64,000 nt of DNA, from positions 620,001 to 684,000 of the forward strand of contig JAITLK010000003.1 in assembly GCA_031277945.1 (NCBI GenBank). Direction: 5' to 3'. The notes beneath the pieces are model-generated. The model saw only the letters and a program-made list of their open reading frames with translations, had not been told where the DNA came from and did not search any database. Both the position numbers and the translations under genes were made by a program. The stretch comes from Microbacterium sp. (GTDB taxonomy: Bacteria; Actinomycetota; Actinomycetes; Actinomycetales; Microbacteriaceae). How positions within the stretch are numbered: the stretch's first letter is position 1; each line of letters starts with the position of its first letter. Shown here in pieces: positions 27,606 through 37,247 of the stretch.

Positions 27606-28487
27606 TCACTTGCTGAAGCCCGCGGTCAGGCCGCTCACCAGCTGGCGACGACCGAAGATGTACACCACCACCAGCGGCAGCGTGGTCAGCACGACGCACG
27701 CCAGCACGGCGGGGATGTTGACGCTGAACTCGCCCTGGAAGCTCCACAGCGCCAGCGGCAGCACGCGCAGATCGGGGCTCTGGGTGAGCACGAGCGGAAG
27801 GAGGAACCCGTTCCACACGCCCAGCGCGTTGTAGATGGCGACCGTCACGATCGCGGGCTTCGTCAGCGGCAGCGCCAGCCGCCACAGCGTCTGCCACTCG
27901 CTGCACCCGTCCAGCCGCATGGACTCGAACAGTTCGTTCGGTACGTCCCGGATGAAGTTCGACAGCAGCAGGACGCTCAGCGGGATCGCGAACGCCACCG
28001 ATGGCAGCACGATCGCCAGCAGGCTGTCGTACAGGTTCAGCCGGATGATCATCAGGTACACCGGGATGATCGTCGCCTGCAGCGGAATCGCCAGCCCCAT
28101 GAGGAACGTGCTGTTCGCCACGCGCAGGAAGCGGCTGCGGCCACGCACGATGGCGTACGCCGCCATGAACGACAGCACCAGGGTGGGCACCACCGCTCCG
28201 ACCGTGATGAGCACGCTGTTGATGAAGTACCGCACGAAGTCCGCCTCGATCACGGCGGTGTAGTTGTCGAGGGTCGGATTCATCGGCAGCGCCAGCGGAT
28301 TCTGTCCGAAGTAGTCCGCCTGGTGCTTCAGGCTCGTCACGACGACGTAGTACACCGGCACGATGATGATCGCGAGCCAGATCCAGCCGGCGAGACCGCC
28401 GAACAGGTTCGGGCGTCCCGTGCTGGTGCGCCGCGCGCGGCGGCGGTCGGCTTCACGCGGAATGACCAGGGTGGTCGTGGTGGTCAT
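27606..28487 (-). CDS. Sugar ABC permease, MalG type (ThuG-like)
   Basis: A 293-residue inner-membrane permease with six helices. The EAA loop is seen in NELFESMRLDGCSEWQTLWR near the middle, which docks the ATPase. The ATG at 28487 lies directly after the stop of the partner permease (28489). It belongs to the operon binding protein - permease - permease - ThuA - dehydrogenase. No ATPase is encoded in the operon. Confidence 0.92.
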   Translation of the reverse strand: MTTTTTLVIPREADRRRARRTSTGRPNLFGGLAGWIWLAIIIVPVYYVVVTSLKHQADYFGQNPLALPMNPTLDNYTAVIEADFVRYFINSVLITVGAVVPTLVLSFMAAYAIVRGRSRFLRVANSTFLMGLAIPLQATIIPVYLMIIRLNLYDSLLAIVLPSVAFAIPLSVLLLSNFIRDVPNELFESMRLDGCSEWQTLWRLALPLTKPAIVTVAIYNALGVWNGFLLPLVLTQSPDLRVLPLALWSFQGEFSVNIPAVLACVVLTTLPLVVVYIFGRRQLVSGLTAGFSK

Positions 28488-28488
28488 C

Positions 28489-29412
28489 TCAGGCTCCGTC
28501 CAACTGGCTGGCCGACTTGTCCGTACCGCCGAGGCGCTGCAGGAACAGCGCGAGACCAAGACCCAGCAGCACCAGGATCACGGCGATCACGCTCGCGAGC
28601 CCCATCTGATTGGCCTTGAAACCGGTGAGATACATGTCCAGCGGCAGGATCCGCGTGGAGTTCGCCGGCCCTCCGCCGGTGAGCACGAAGATCAGATCGA
28701 AATAGGTGAGCGATCCCACAGTCATCAGCGTCGAGGACGTGATGATGGTGTACTTCAGCTGCGGCAGCGTGATGTGGAAGAACTGCGCGATCCGTCCGGC
28801 GCCGTCCAGTTGAGCCGCCTCGTACATCGACTGCGGGATCTGCCGCACACCGCCCTGATAGATCAGGGTGTGGAACGGGACGAACTGCCAGGCGATCACG
28901 AAGATCACCACCCCCATCGCGAGCGCGGGATCCCCCAGCCAGTCCTGCGCGAGGAACGGGAGCCCGAGCCCGGCGGCGAGACCGAAGTTCGGATCCAGCA
29001 GCGCCTTGTACGCCACGGCGATCGCAGCCGAGGAGAGCAGCAGCGGCAGGAAGTAGAGCACGGCGAGTACCGCACGATACCGTTGCGTCCCCGCCGTGAA
29101 CACGCCGAGCAGCAGGCTGATCGGCGTCTGCACCAGCCAGGACAGCACCATGACCACGATCGTCAGACCGAACGCCCGCCAGGTGCCGGGATCGGTGAAG
29201 ACCACGCCCCAGTTCGCGATGCCGGAGAAGCTGATCGCTCCGATGCCGTCCCAGTCCGTGAAGCTCAGGGCCAGCACCCCCACCAGGGGGACGATGGCGA
29301 AGATCACGAAGTAGATCAGGGCGGGGGCGGCGAGCCAGCTCAGGCCTCCCGTCGCGCCCGCGCGACGGGAGGCGGGAACGAGCGCTCGCGCGGTGTTCGC
29401 GCTCACGGTCAC
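28489..29412 (-). CDS. Sugar ABC permease, MalF type (ThuF-like)
   Basis: A 307-residue permease with six membrane segments and the EAA loop SMYEAAQLDGAGRIAQFFHI. The GTG at 29412 overlaps the binding-protein stop (GTGA), so translation is coupled; a second GTG at 29406 is possible. It partners with the MalG-type permease downstream to form the channel of the importer. Confidence 0.92.
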   Translation of the reverse strand: MTVSANTARALVPASRRAGATGGLSWLAAPALIYFVIFAIVPLVGVLALSFTDWDGIGAISFSGIANWGVVFTDPGTWRAFGLTIVVMVLSWLVQTPISLLLGVFTAGTQRYRAVLAVLYFLPLLLSSAAIAVAYKALLDPNFGLAAGLGLPFLAQDWLGDPALAMGVVIFVIAWQFVPFHTLIYQGGVRQIPQSMYEAAQLDGAGRIAQFFHITLPQLKYTIITSSTLMTVGSLTYFDLIFVLTGGGPANSTRILPLDMYLTGFKANQMGLASVIAVILVLLGLGLALFLQRLGGTDKSASQLDGA

Positions 29413-30752
29413 TTCCCGATCGTCTTGTTCATGTTCGCGGCGAACTCCTCCGGGGTGATGGAGCGCGAGAACAGCTGATCGATGTTGTTGAGCAGGGCCT
29501 CGGCCGCGGTGGGGCTGAGCGCCTGGTCCCAGGACTGCTGGAAGCTCGGGGCGTTGCCTGCGAGCTGGTAGACGAAGGTCAGATAGTCGGCGTCGTCGGT
29601 CGCCGCGAGCTTGTCGTCGACACCGTTGACCACGGGGACGGCGCCGTTCTCGATGAGACCGTCGATCTCGGCATCGGTGAACAGCCCGGTCTTCAGGTAG
29701 TCCTCCGCGATCTTCTTCTGCTCGTCGGATGCGGACGAGGAGATCGACAGATAGTTGGCGGGGTTGCCGACCACGTTCTCGGCATCGCCGACACCGCCCT
29801 CGATGGTCGGGAACGACACGAAGCCGAGATCGCCGTCCTGCACGAAGTTCTGGCCGTCCGCCTTCATCGATCCGTACGTCCAGCCGCCGTGCAGCATCAT
29901 CGCGGCCTTGCCGGTGTAGAGCAGCGCCTGATCCGCGTTGGAATCGGCCGTGATGCTGTTGAACCCCTTGATGAAACCGTCCGCCGCCACGAGGTCCTGC
30001 GCCTTCTGCAGCGCTTCGAGCGCCGCCGGGTTGGACCACGCGTCGGGCTTACCGAGGAAGATGTCGTTGAACACCTCGGGTCCGCCGATGCGGTCGAACA
30101 GGTACTCCAGCCACATCATCGACGTCCACCGCGACTGACCGGCGAGCGAGATCGGGGCGATGCCTTTCTCGTTGAACGTGGCGACCAGGCTCATCAGGTC
30201 CTCCCACGTCTTCGGCGTCTCGACCCCGGCATCGGCGAAGACCTTCTTGTTGTAGAACAGCACGATCGGCTGCACGTCCTGGATCGGCATGGCGTAGATC
30301 TTGTCGTCGATCGTGGCAGCGCCGAACGAGCCGGGGAAGAGCCGGTCCTTCACGTCCGGGTTGTCGGCGAAGAACGACGTGAGGTCCTCCACCTGACCGG
30401 CGTCGGCGTAGGCCTTCAGCGTGCCGCCGCCCCAGCCGTAGATCAGCGTGGGGGCCTGGCCTGCGCCGATGGCCGTGCGGATCTTGGTCTTGTAGGCGTC
30501 ATTCTGGAAGAAGGTCACCTCGAGCTTCTCGTCAGGATTGGCCTTGTTGAACGCATCGACCGTGTCCTGACGCAGTCCTTCCTTCGGCTGGCCGGACAGC
30601 GCCCACATGGTGGCGGCGCCCGCGGCGGATCCGCCCCCGGAGCCGGTGGGGCCCGAGGTGCCGCACGCGGCGAGGGACAGTGCCATCGCCCCGGCCGCGA
30701 TCGCGGCAACCAGACGGATTCGACGTGACAGACGGTGACTGCTGTGTGCCAT
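29409..30752 (-). CDS. Sugar-binding lipoprotein (ThuE-like)
   Basis: A 447-residue family-1 solute-binding protein. After an Arg-rich N-region the lipobox LAAC predicts a lipid-anchored receptor. The ATG at 30752 is set by GGAGA 6 nt upstream; a longer frame exists but lies in the operator region. It is first in the operon and faces a LacI-type repressor gene. Its position together with ThuA and ThuB homologues suggests a disaccharide or glycoside ligand. Confidence 0.9.
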   Translation of the reverse strand: MAHSSHRLSRRIRLVAAIAAGAMALSLAACGTSGPTGSGGGSAAGAATMWALSGQPKEGLRQDTVDAFNKANPDEKLEVTFFQNDAYKTKIRTAIGAGQAPTLIYGWGGGTLKAYADAGQVEDLTSFFADNPDVKDRLFPGSFGAATIDDKIYAMPIQDVQPIVLFYNKKVFADAGVETPKTWEDLMSLVATFNEKGIAPISLAGQSRWTSMMWLEYLFDRIGGPEVFNDIFLGKPDAWSNPAALEALQKAQDLVAADGFIKGFNSITADSNADQALLYTGKAAMMLHGGWTYGSMKADGQNFVQDGDLGFVSFPTIEGGVGDAENVVGNPANYLSISSSASDEQKKIAEDYLKTGLFTDAEIDGLIENGAVPVVNGVDDKLAATDDADYLTFVYQLAGNAPSFQQSWDQALSPTAAEALLNNIDQLFSRSITPEEFAANMNKTIGK

Positions 30753-30785
30753 CTCAGTTCTCCATTGAAACGAGGGATTGTGATG

Positions 30786-30806
30786 CGAAAGTTTGCGCAA
30801 GTTTCG
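30786..30806. promoter_or_regulatory. LacI-type operator upstream of the sugar ABC operon
   Basis: A near-perfect 21-bp dyad: CGAAA at the left end, TTTCG at the right end and the central palindrome TTGCGCAA (30793-30800). It lies 34 bp upstream of the binding-protein start codon, in the divergent region with the LacI gene. Confidence 0.65.
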
Positions 30807-30950
30807 CTGCCACTTTCGTGATCATGACCGTAGTCCGGAACTCGGCCGGTGTCAATGCTTCCTTCTCCTCCCCCAGTTGCGCTGTTTTGTTGCCTCCGCG
30901 GCCCGGGCGCGACAGGATGTATCTAACGAAAACTTTCCTCGGAGGAAAAC

Positions 30951-31985
30951 ATGACCCGAGAGCTGCCGGGGGCGAATCTGGCCAGCATCGCCGAGGCCGC
31001 AGGAGTCTCCGTGCCAACGGTGTCCAAGGTGGTCAACGGCCGCGGCGGGGTCTCCGACGAGACCCGCGAGCGCATTCAGTCACTGATCGCCGAGGCCGGA
31101 TACCGCTCGCCGCGTACCCGGCGACTACGCACCGGGAATCGCACGATGGTGGACCTGGTCATCGGCGAGGTGCGCAACGGCTACTCGGTGGGCGTGCTCA
31201 ACGGCATTCTCGAGCACGCACGGGAGGTCGACACAGACGTGGTGATCTCCTCGGTCAACCCGGGGAGCATGCATCTGACAGACGCCGACGAGTGGGCGGA
31301 CCGCATGGTCGACTCCGGCCGCCAGGGCCTCATCGCCGTGACGTCGGACCTGTCCTCCACTCAGCACGCCGCTTTCACCTCACGTGGACTGCCCGTAGTG
31401 GTGATCGATCCGCTGAACACCCCCGCAGCAGACCTCCCGAGCGTGGGTTCGACCAACTGGGCGGGCGGGCGCGCGGCCACGGAGCACCTGCTCAGCCTCG
31501 GCCATCGTCGCATCGCCTACCTGGGCGGCCCGGCGAGTGCCGAGTGCAACCAAGCTCGCATGCACGGCTACCTCGCGGCGCTGATGGCCGCGGGGATCCC
31601 GATGCGCGCCGACTACCTCTACGACGCACCCGGCTTCAATCCCGCGGGCGGCCTGGCGAACGCGCGCGCGGTGCTTGACCTCGACGAGCCGCCGACGGCC
31701 ATCTTCGCCGCGAGCGACACGATCGCTCTCGGCGTGCTGGATGAGGCGCGGCGCCGCGGTCTGGATGTCCCACGTGACCTGAGCATCGTCGGCTTCGACG
31801 GCACGCCGCTGGCCGAGCAGACGCTCCCCCATCTCACCTCCGTCGCGCAGCCATTGCACGACATCGGACGCACCGCACTGCGCACGCTGCTGCAGCTGAT
31901 CGCCGGGGGCAGTGCCGACGTCCCCCGCATGGAGCTCGCAACCGAGCTCGTCGTCCGCGATTCCACCGCCCCACCGCGGGCATGA
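30951..31985 (+). CDS. LacI-family repressor of the ThuEFGAB-like operon
   Basis: A 344-residue LacI/GalR regulator. Its N-terminal helix-turn-helix is NLASIAEAAGVSVPTVSKVV, with the hinge ending at about residue 60, followed by a periplasmic-binding-protein-like effector domain (NWAGGRAATEHLLSLGHRRI, read in parts, and IVGFDGTPLAE). It is transcribed divergently from the sugar importer operon, with a palindromic operator between them, so it most likely represses that operon and is released by its sugar. The ATG at 30951 follows GGAGGA by 4 nt. Confidence 0.92.
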   Translation: MTRELPGANLASIAEAAGVSVPTVSKVVNGRGGVSDETRERIQSLIAEAGYRSPRTRRLRTGNRTMVDLVIGEVRNGYSVGVLNGILEHAREVDTDVVISSVNPGSMHLTDADEWADRMVDSGRQGLIAVTSDLSSTQHAAFTSRGLPVVVIDPLNTPAADLPSVGSTNWAGGRAATEHLLSLGHRRIAYLGGPASAECNQARMHGYLAALMAAGIPMRADYLYDAPGFNPAGGLANARAVLDLDEPPTAIFAASDTIALGVLDEARRRGLDVPRDLSIVGFDGTPLAEQTLPHLTSVAQPLHDIGRTALRTLLQLIAGGSADVPRMELATELVVRDSTAPPRA

Positions 31986-32057
31986 GCCCCTTCATCGCGC
32001 ACGTTTCGCGCCTATTCGACGACGGGAAGCGCACAGTGCGCGCCATGAAGCGCCGAG

Positions 32058-32086
32058 TTGACACAGTGCGCTCGAGCGAAGAAACT
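32058..32086 (+). promoter_or_regulatory. Promoter of the DUF4166 / epimerase operon
   Basis: Consensus -35 TTGACA at 32058-32063, a 17-bp spacer, then GAAACT as a weak -10 at 32081-32086. The -10 overlaps the palindrome that follows. Confidence 0.5.
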
Positions 32087-32100
32087 GAACGTGTTCAGTT
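32083..32100. promoter_or_regulatory. Perfect 18-bp palindromic operator (TetR-type)
   Basis: AACTGAAC-GT-GTTCAGTT is a perfect inverted repeat overlapping the predicted -10. GAACnnGTTC centres are typical of TetR-family sites. A bound repressor would block the promoter. No regulator gene adjoins it. Confidence 0.7.
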
Positions 32101-32119
32101 CTAGATTCGGGGGCTCAGG

Positions 32120-32731
32120 ATGACACAGCCGGTTTCACCGTATGCGGCAGCACTCGGAGACCGGAGGAATCGGCTCGCCGCGCCGCTGCAGCGCTACTTC
32201 GACACGATTCCCGACGGGTACGTGGGGCGCGGCGAAGGCGTTTTCCACGTGGTGGGCACGCCCCGTAAGTGGCTCTGGCCGCTGCTGCGACCGCTACAGC
32301 GCAGCGCCGTCGTGCCGGCCGGCTTCTGGCTCGATGTCCCGTTCACCGTGGTGAACCGGACGATCGGCGAGCGCGGGATGGGAGTGCGCACCTTTCACCT
32401 GCCGACCGGGGACTTCACGATGACCGACATCGTCGCCCGAAGCGGCGTGGGGACCGCGGACGCCATCGGGACCCCGGCGCGGGTGAGCGCTCGATTCGAT
32501 CTCGACGTCCGGGATGAGAAGCTGCTGATCACCAGTCGACGCATCGGCCTGCGCATCGGCCGGCTCCGCCTGGGGACTCCCCCATGGTTTCCCGCGCGCA
32601 TCCGCATCGTCGAGTATGCCGAGGGCGACGGGCACGGCATGTCGTTCACCCTGGATCTCCCGCTGATCGGCCGCGTCTACGAGTACCGCGGTTCCTTTCG
32701 GTCGTACCGCATCGAGAAGGCGGAATCGTGA
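32120..32731 (+). CDS. DUF4166-domain protein
   Basis: A 203-residue protein of the DUF4166 type. It shows the family pattern LQRYFDTIPDGYVGRGEGVF, a long beta-rich core (TVVNRTIGERGMGVRTFHL, LRLGTPPWFPARIRIVEY) and the closing LPLIGRVYEYRGSF. The biochemical role is unknown. The family often sits beside an SDR/epimerase-like protein, as here: the next gene overlaps by 4 bp. Transcription is expected to be controlled by the palindrome at 32083-32100. Confidence 0.8.
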   Translation: MTQPVSPYAAALGDRRNRLAAPLQRYFDTIPDGYVGRGEGVFHVVGTPRKWLWPLLRPLQRSAVVPAGFWLDVPFTVVNRTIGERGMGVRTFHLPTGDFTMTDIVARSGVGTADAIGTPARVSARFDLDVRDEKLLITSRRIGLRIGRLRLGTPPWFPARIRIVEYAEGDGHGMSFTLDLPLIGRVYEYRGSFRSYRIEKAES

Positions 32732-33684
32732 GGGACGGCCGTGTGGTCATCGGCGGGGCAACCGGCTTCGTCGGCACCCACCTGGTGGACCGCTATCGCC
32801 GCGCCGGACGCGAGGTCATCACGATCGGGCGGCGCGGGTGCGATGTCGCCTGGGACGACCCGGACGCCATCCGTGCCGCCGCCGACGGTGCGGCACTCGT
32901 GATCGGCCTCGCCGGCAAGAGCGTGAACTGCCGCTACAACGCTCGTAACCGCGCCGAGATCTTCCGATCGCGCCTGGACACCACGGCAGCACTCTCGCGC
33001 GCGATCGCCGCGTCCGACGCCCCCGCACCGGTGTGGATCAACTCGTCCACCGCGACCATCTACCGGCACGCGATGGATCGCCCGCAGACCGAGTCGGCGG
33101 GCGAGATCGGCACCGGATTTTCTGTTTCGGTCGCACAGGCGTGGGAGCAGGCCCTGATGGCAGACCCGCTCCCCACCACGCGGCGCGTGGCGCTGCGCAC
33201 CGCGATCGTTCTCGGTGACGGCGGCGTGTTCGCCACGCTGCACCGGCTCGCCCGGCTGGGGCTCGGCGGCACGAACGCAGACGGCTGGTGGCCGGTGAGC
33301 CGGGCGCGACTGCGGGCCGGTACCGCTCACCTGCCGGGTTCGCGAGGCGGCGAACAGCACTTCAGCTGGATTCACCTCGACGATCTGGCCCGCGCGATCG
33401 ATCTGATCGAGGAGCGCGAGGAGTTGTCCGGGGCCATCAACGCCTCTTCTCCGCACCCCGTGACCAACCGGGAACTGATGCGTGAGGTGCGACGAGTGGC
33501 GCATGCGCCGATCGGGCCGTGCATGCCGCGGTGGATGAGTGAGATCGGAGCGCTGCTGATCAGGACGGAGACGGAGCTCATCCTGAAGTCGCGGTGGGTG
33601 GTGCCGGAGAAGCTCGTGAACGCCGGCTTCAGCTTCGAGCATCCCCACCTGCGCGGCGCGCTGGAGGCCTCGTTGCCCCGCTGA
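32728..33684 (+). CDS. NAD-dependent epimerase/dehydratase-like protein (TIGR01777 / DUF1731)
   Basis: A 318-residue extended-SDR-like protein. The nucleotide-binding motif is VIGGATGFVGTHLVDRY near the N-terminus, with NSSTATIYRHAMD in the position of the SDR catalytic region and a C-terminal DUF1731 segment (PRWMSEIGALLIRTETELIL). The GTG at 32728 overlaps the DUF4166 stop, so the two are translated together. YfcH-like proteins have no agreed reaction. It ends 12 bp before a hairpin shared with sucD. Confidence 0.85.
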   Translation: MRDGRVVIGGATGFVGTHLVDRYRRAGREVITIGRRGCDVAWDDPDAIRAAADGAALVIGLAGKSVNCRYNARNRAEIFRSRLDTTAALSRAIAASDAPAPVWINSSTATIYRHAMDRPQTESAGEIGTGFSVSVAQAWEQALMADPLPTTRRVALRTAIVLGDGGVFATLHRLARLGLGGTNADGWWPVSRARLRAGTAHLPGSRGGEQHFSWIHLDDLARAIDLIEEREELSGAINASSPHPVTNRELMREVRRVAHAPIGPCMPRWMSEIGALLIRTETELILKSRWVVPEKLVNAGFSFEHPHLRGALEASLPR

Positions 33685-33696
33685 TCCGCACCGGTG

Positions 33697-33738
33697 AACG
33701 ACGAAGGCCCCCGGATCGGTCCGGGGGCCTTCGTCGTT
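33697..33738. terminator. Bidirectional terminator between the epimerase gene and sucD
   Basis: A 19-bp perfect stem (33697-33715 with 33720-33738) and a 4-nt loop between convergent genes. Confidence 0.85.
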
Positions 33739-33743
33739 GCTGC

Positions 33744-34679
<936 letters not shown>

Positions 34680-35849
34680 TCAGGCGTTGGCCAGCTCGGC
34701 GGCCTTGTCGGCGCCCTCGTCCATGGTGGCGGCGAGGGTGACGAGCGGGTGGGCGTACTCGGCGAGGATCGCACGGCCCTCTTCGACCTTGTTGCCGTCC
34801 AGGCGGACGACCAGCGGCTTGGTGGCGGCGGAGCCCAGCTTCTCGAGGGCGCCCTTGATGCCGTTGGCGACCGCGTCGCATGCGGTGATGCCGCCGAACA
34901 CGTTCACGAAGACGCTCTTGACCTGCTCGTCACCGAGGATGACGTCCAGGCCCGCGGCCATGACGTCCGCGGATGCGCCACCGCCGATGTCGAGGAAGTT
35001 GGCGGGCTTGACGTCACCGTGGTTCTCGCCGGCGTAGGCGACCACGTCGAGGGTGGACATGACCAGACCCGCGCCGTTGCCGATGATGCCGACCTGACCG
35101 TCCAGCTTGACGTAGTTGAGGCCCGCGGCCTTCGCCTTCGCCTCGAGCGGGTTCTCGGTGGCCTCGTCGACCAGTTCCTCGTGCTCGGGGTGACGGATCT
35201 CGGACGCGTTGTCGTCCAGGGAGACCTTGCCGTCGAGGGCGACGACCTCACCCGAGCCGGTCAGCACCAGCGGGTTCACCTCGACGAGCGTGGCGTCCTC
35301 GCCCTTGTACACGTCGAACAGCTTGACGAACACGTCGGAGACGGCGTCGATCAGCTCCTCGGGGAAGTTCGCCTGCTTGGCGATCTCCAGGGCCTTGTCC
35401 TTGTCGATGCCCGTCAGCGGGTTCACCTCGACGCGGGCGAGCGCCTCGGGCTTCTCGACCGCGAGGACCTCGATCTCCATGCCGCCCTCGACCGAGCACA
35501 GGCTCAGGTAGGAGCGGTTGGCGCGGTCCAGCAGCACGGAGAAGTAGAACTCCTGCTTGATGTCCGCGCCTGCGGCGACCATGACCTTGTGGACCGTGTG
35601 GCCCTTGATGTCCATTCCGAGAATCGCCTCGGCGGCTTCGTAGGCCTCCTGCGGCGACTTCGCGACCTTGACGCCGCCGGCCTTGCCGCGGCCGCCGGTC
35701 TTCACCTGAGCCTTGACGACGACGACACCGGTTCCGATCTTCTCGGCGGCCGCCTTCGCCTCCTCAGGAGTCTCGGCGACGATACCGGCGAGAACCGGCA
35801 CCCCGTACTTCTCGAAAAGGTCACGTGCCTGGTACTCGTACAGATCCAC
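34680..35849 (-). CDS. sucC: Succinyl-CoA synthetase beta subunit
   Basis: A 389-residue ATP-grasp subunit: [19 protein letters not shown] at the N-terminus, [19 protein letters not shown] for the nucleotide, [18 protein letters not shown] for the metal, and [12 protein letters not shown] in the C-terminal domain (motifs read in parts). It starts with GTG at 35849, preceded by GGAGGAAC 7 nt upstream. First gene of sucCD; a 14-bp palindrome lies 38 bp upstream of the start. Confidence 0.98.
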   Translation of the reverse strand: MDLYEYQARDLFEKYGVPVLAGIVAETPEEAKAAAEKIGTGVVVVKAQVKTGGRGKAGGVKVAKSPQEAYEAAEAILGMDIKGHTVHKVMVAAGADIKQEFYFSVLLDRANRSYLSLCSVEGGMEIEVLAVEKPEALARVEVNPLTGIDKDKALEIAKQANFPEELIDAVSDVFVKLFDVYKGEDATLVEVNPLVLTGSGEVVALDGKVSLDDNASEIRHPEHEELVDEATENPLEAKAKAAGLNYVKLDGQVGIIGNGAGLVMSTLDVVAYAGENHGDVKPANFLDIGGGASADVMAAGLDVILGDEQVKSVFVNVFGGITACDAVANGIKGALEKLGSAATKPLVVRLDGNKVEEGRAILAEYAHPLVTLAATMDEGADKAAELANA

Positions 35850-35886
35850 TGTTGTTCCTCCGGTGGGCTGCGATCTGGAAAAAGTC

Positions 35887-35900
35887 TCTCGATATCGAGA
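35887..35900. promoter_or_regulatory. Perfect 14-bp palindrome upstream of sucCD
   Basis: TCTCGATATCGAGA lies in the 147-bp divergent gap between sucC and the SseB-like gene. Its size and symmetry suit a dimeric helix-turn-helix regulator of the MarR or TetR type. The regulator is not known. Confidence 0.45.
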
Positions 35901-35996
35901 TAACGACCGGTATCACAGCCTACTACCTCCGCCTGAGCGCCCGCGGCCGGTGTGCACGGCGCCGGAACCGGCCGTGCATCTGGGAGAATCGGAGCG

Positions 35997-36440
35997 ATGA
36001 ACGACAGCGCCACGCCCTCGCCCGACTCCGCCTCCGCCTTCGGGCCCGCCGCCGACGCGGCCCCGGGGTCTGCAGATCCGTCCGACCTGCTCGCAGAGCT
36101 GGCATCGCGCGCGGAGGCGGGAGAGGCCACACACGTCGAGCTGGTGGACGCCTTCCTGGAAGCGACGGTGTATGTGCCCTCCGTCACCGATCCCGAGGGC
36201 GGCACCATCGACCCCGTGATCACGCGCGTGGACGAGGTCGACTACATGGTGGTCGCCAGCACCACCGGCGCACTGGAGCACACCGGTGACGTGGCCAGAT
36301 TCGGCGTTCCGATGAACGGGCGCAGCGTGATCACCGGCATGAACCCCGAGCTGGCCCTGATGATCAACCTGTCCTTCGGAGCATTCGCGATGCCGAAGGC
36401 GATGCTCGACGACATCAGGTCGCGGAACCCGCTCGGTTGA
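35997..36440 (+). CDS. SseB-domain protein
   Basis: A 147-residue protein. After a Pro/Ala-rich low-complexity N-terminus (about residues 1-35) it follows the SseB N-terminal domain pattern seen in actinobacteria: TVYVPSVTDPEGGTIDPV, then YMVVASTTGALEHTGDVA, MNGRSVITGMNPELALMINL and AFAMPKAMLDDIRS. The function is unknown; SseB-like domains are often carried by secretion- or immunity-associated proteins. The ATG at 35997 is preceded by GGAG. Monocistronic, divergent from sucCD. Confidence 0.7.
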   Translation: MNDSATPSPDSASAFGPAADAAPGSADPSDLLAELASRAEAGEATHVELVDAFLEATVYVPSVTDPEGGTIDPVITRVDEVDYMVVASTTGALEHTGDVARFGVPMNGRSVITGMNPELALMINLSFGAFAMPKAMLDDIRSRNPLG

Positions 36441-36489
36441 TACTCAGTTTCACCTTTCGCGACACCGCGTATCGCAGTACTCTCGTCCA

Positions 36490-37158
36490 ATGAGCACTCC
36501 TCGTCAGAGCACTGCAGACGTCTCGTCCGTGGTCGCCGCCGCCCTCACCCTGTTCGAGGAGCAGGGCTTCGAGCAGACGTCGGTCGATCAGATCGCCAAG
36601 GCCGCCGGCGTGTCCCGGTCCACGTTCTTCCGCCAGTTCGGCGGCAAGGACGACGTGGTGTTCGCCGATCACGAGTACGTGCTCGCCGAGGCGCGCGCCT
36701 TCCTGGATGACCGGCATGAGAATCCGTGGGTCGCGGTGACGGACGGAGCCATGCTGGTCTTCAAGCACTTCACGTCCGACATCGACGTGGCACGCAAGCG
36801 CTACGAGCTCGTACGGCGCATCCCCGCCCTCCGCGAGCGCGAGATCGTCACCGTGTTCCGCTACGAGCGCCTGTTCGACGAGTACCTGCGCATCGCTCTG
36901 CCCGGGCTCGACCCGGTGGACGCGGTGGGATTCGCCGCCGTGGTCGCTGCCGTTCACAACCATGTGCTGCGACAGATGCTGCGCGGTCGCAAGGTGCCCG
37001 CGGCCACCCTGCGGGCAGCGCTGGATGATGCGCTGCACCGTTTCGGCGTGCACCCGGACGGTGCCCGCGCCGCCGAGGACGACGTGGTGGTGGCCGTCTT
37101 CCCCCGCTCGATGCCGATGGCAGAAGTCACCCGTCGCGTGCAGGCGCAGATCGGCTGA
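36490..37158 (+). CDS. TetR-family transcriptional regulator
   Basis: A 222-residue TetR regulator. The helix-turn-helix region is TSVDQIAKAAGVSRSTFFRQFGGKDDVVFADH (residues about 30-60, read in parts); the C-terminal helical domain would bind an unknown ligand. The gene stands alone: 49 bp after the SseB-like gene and 89 bp before the WXG100-like operon, which has its own promoter signal. Its target is therefore not evident. It is one of two TetR genes in the window that could be tested against the 32083-32100 palindrome. Confidence 0.9.
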   Translation: MSTPRQSTADVSSVVAAALTLFEEQGFEQTSVDQIAKAAGVSRSTFFRQFGGKDDVVFADHEYVLAEARAFLDDRHENPWVAVTDGAMLVFKHFTSDIDVARKRYELVRRIPALREREIVTVFRYERLFDEYLRIALPGLDPVDAVGFAAVVAAVHNHVLRQMLRGRKVPAATLRAALDDALHRFGVHPDGARAAEDDVVVAVFPRSMPMAEVTRRVQAQIG

Positions 37159-37185
37159 CGCCGCCTCGTCGATGCTCCGGGCTAC

Positions 37186-37213
37186 TTGCCCATCCGATCA
37201 GCGTGTGTACCCT
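37186..37213 (+). promoter_or_regulatory. Predicted promoter of the WXG100/YbaB operon
   Basis: TTGCCC (37186-37191) and TACCCT (37208-37213) with a 16-bp spacer, 35 bp ahead of the first start codon. That start has an AAGGGGG ribosome-binding site. Confidence 0.45.
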
Positions 37214-37247
37214 GGCAGAGGAAGCAGACGCAAAAAAGGGGGCGTTG

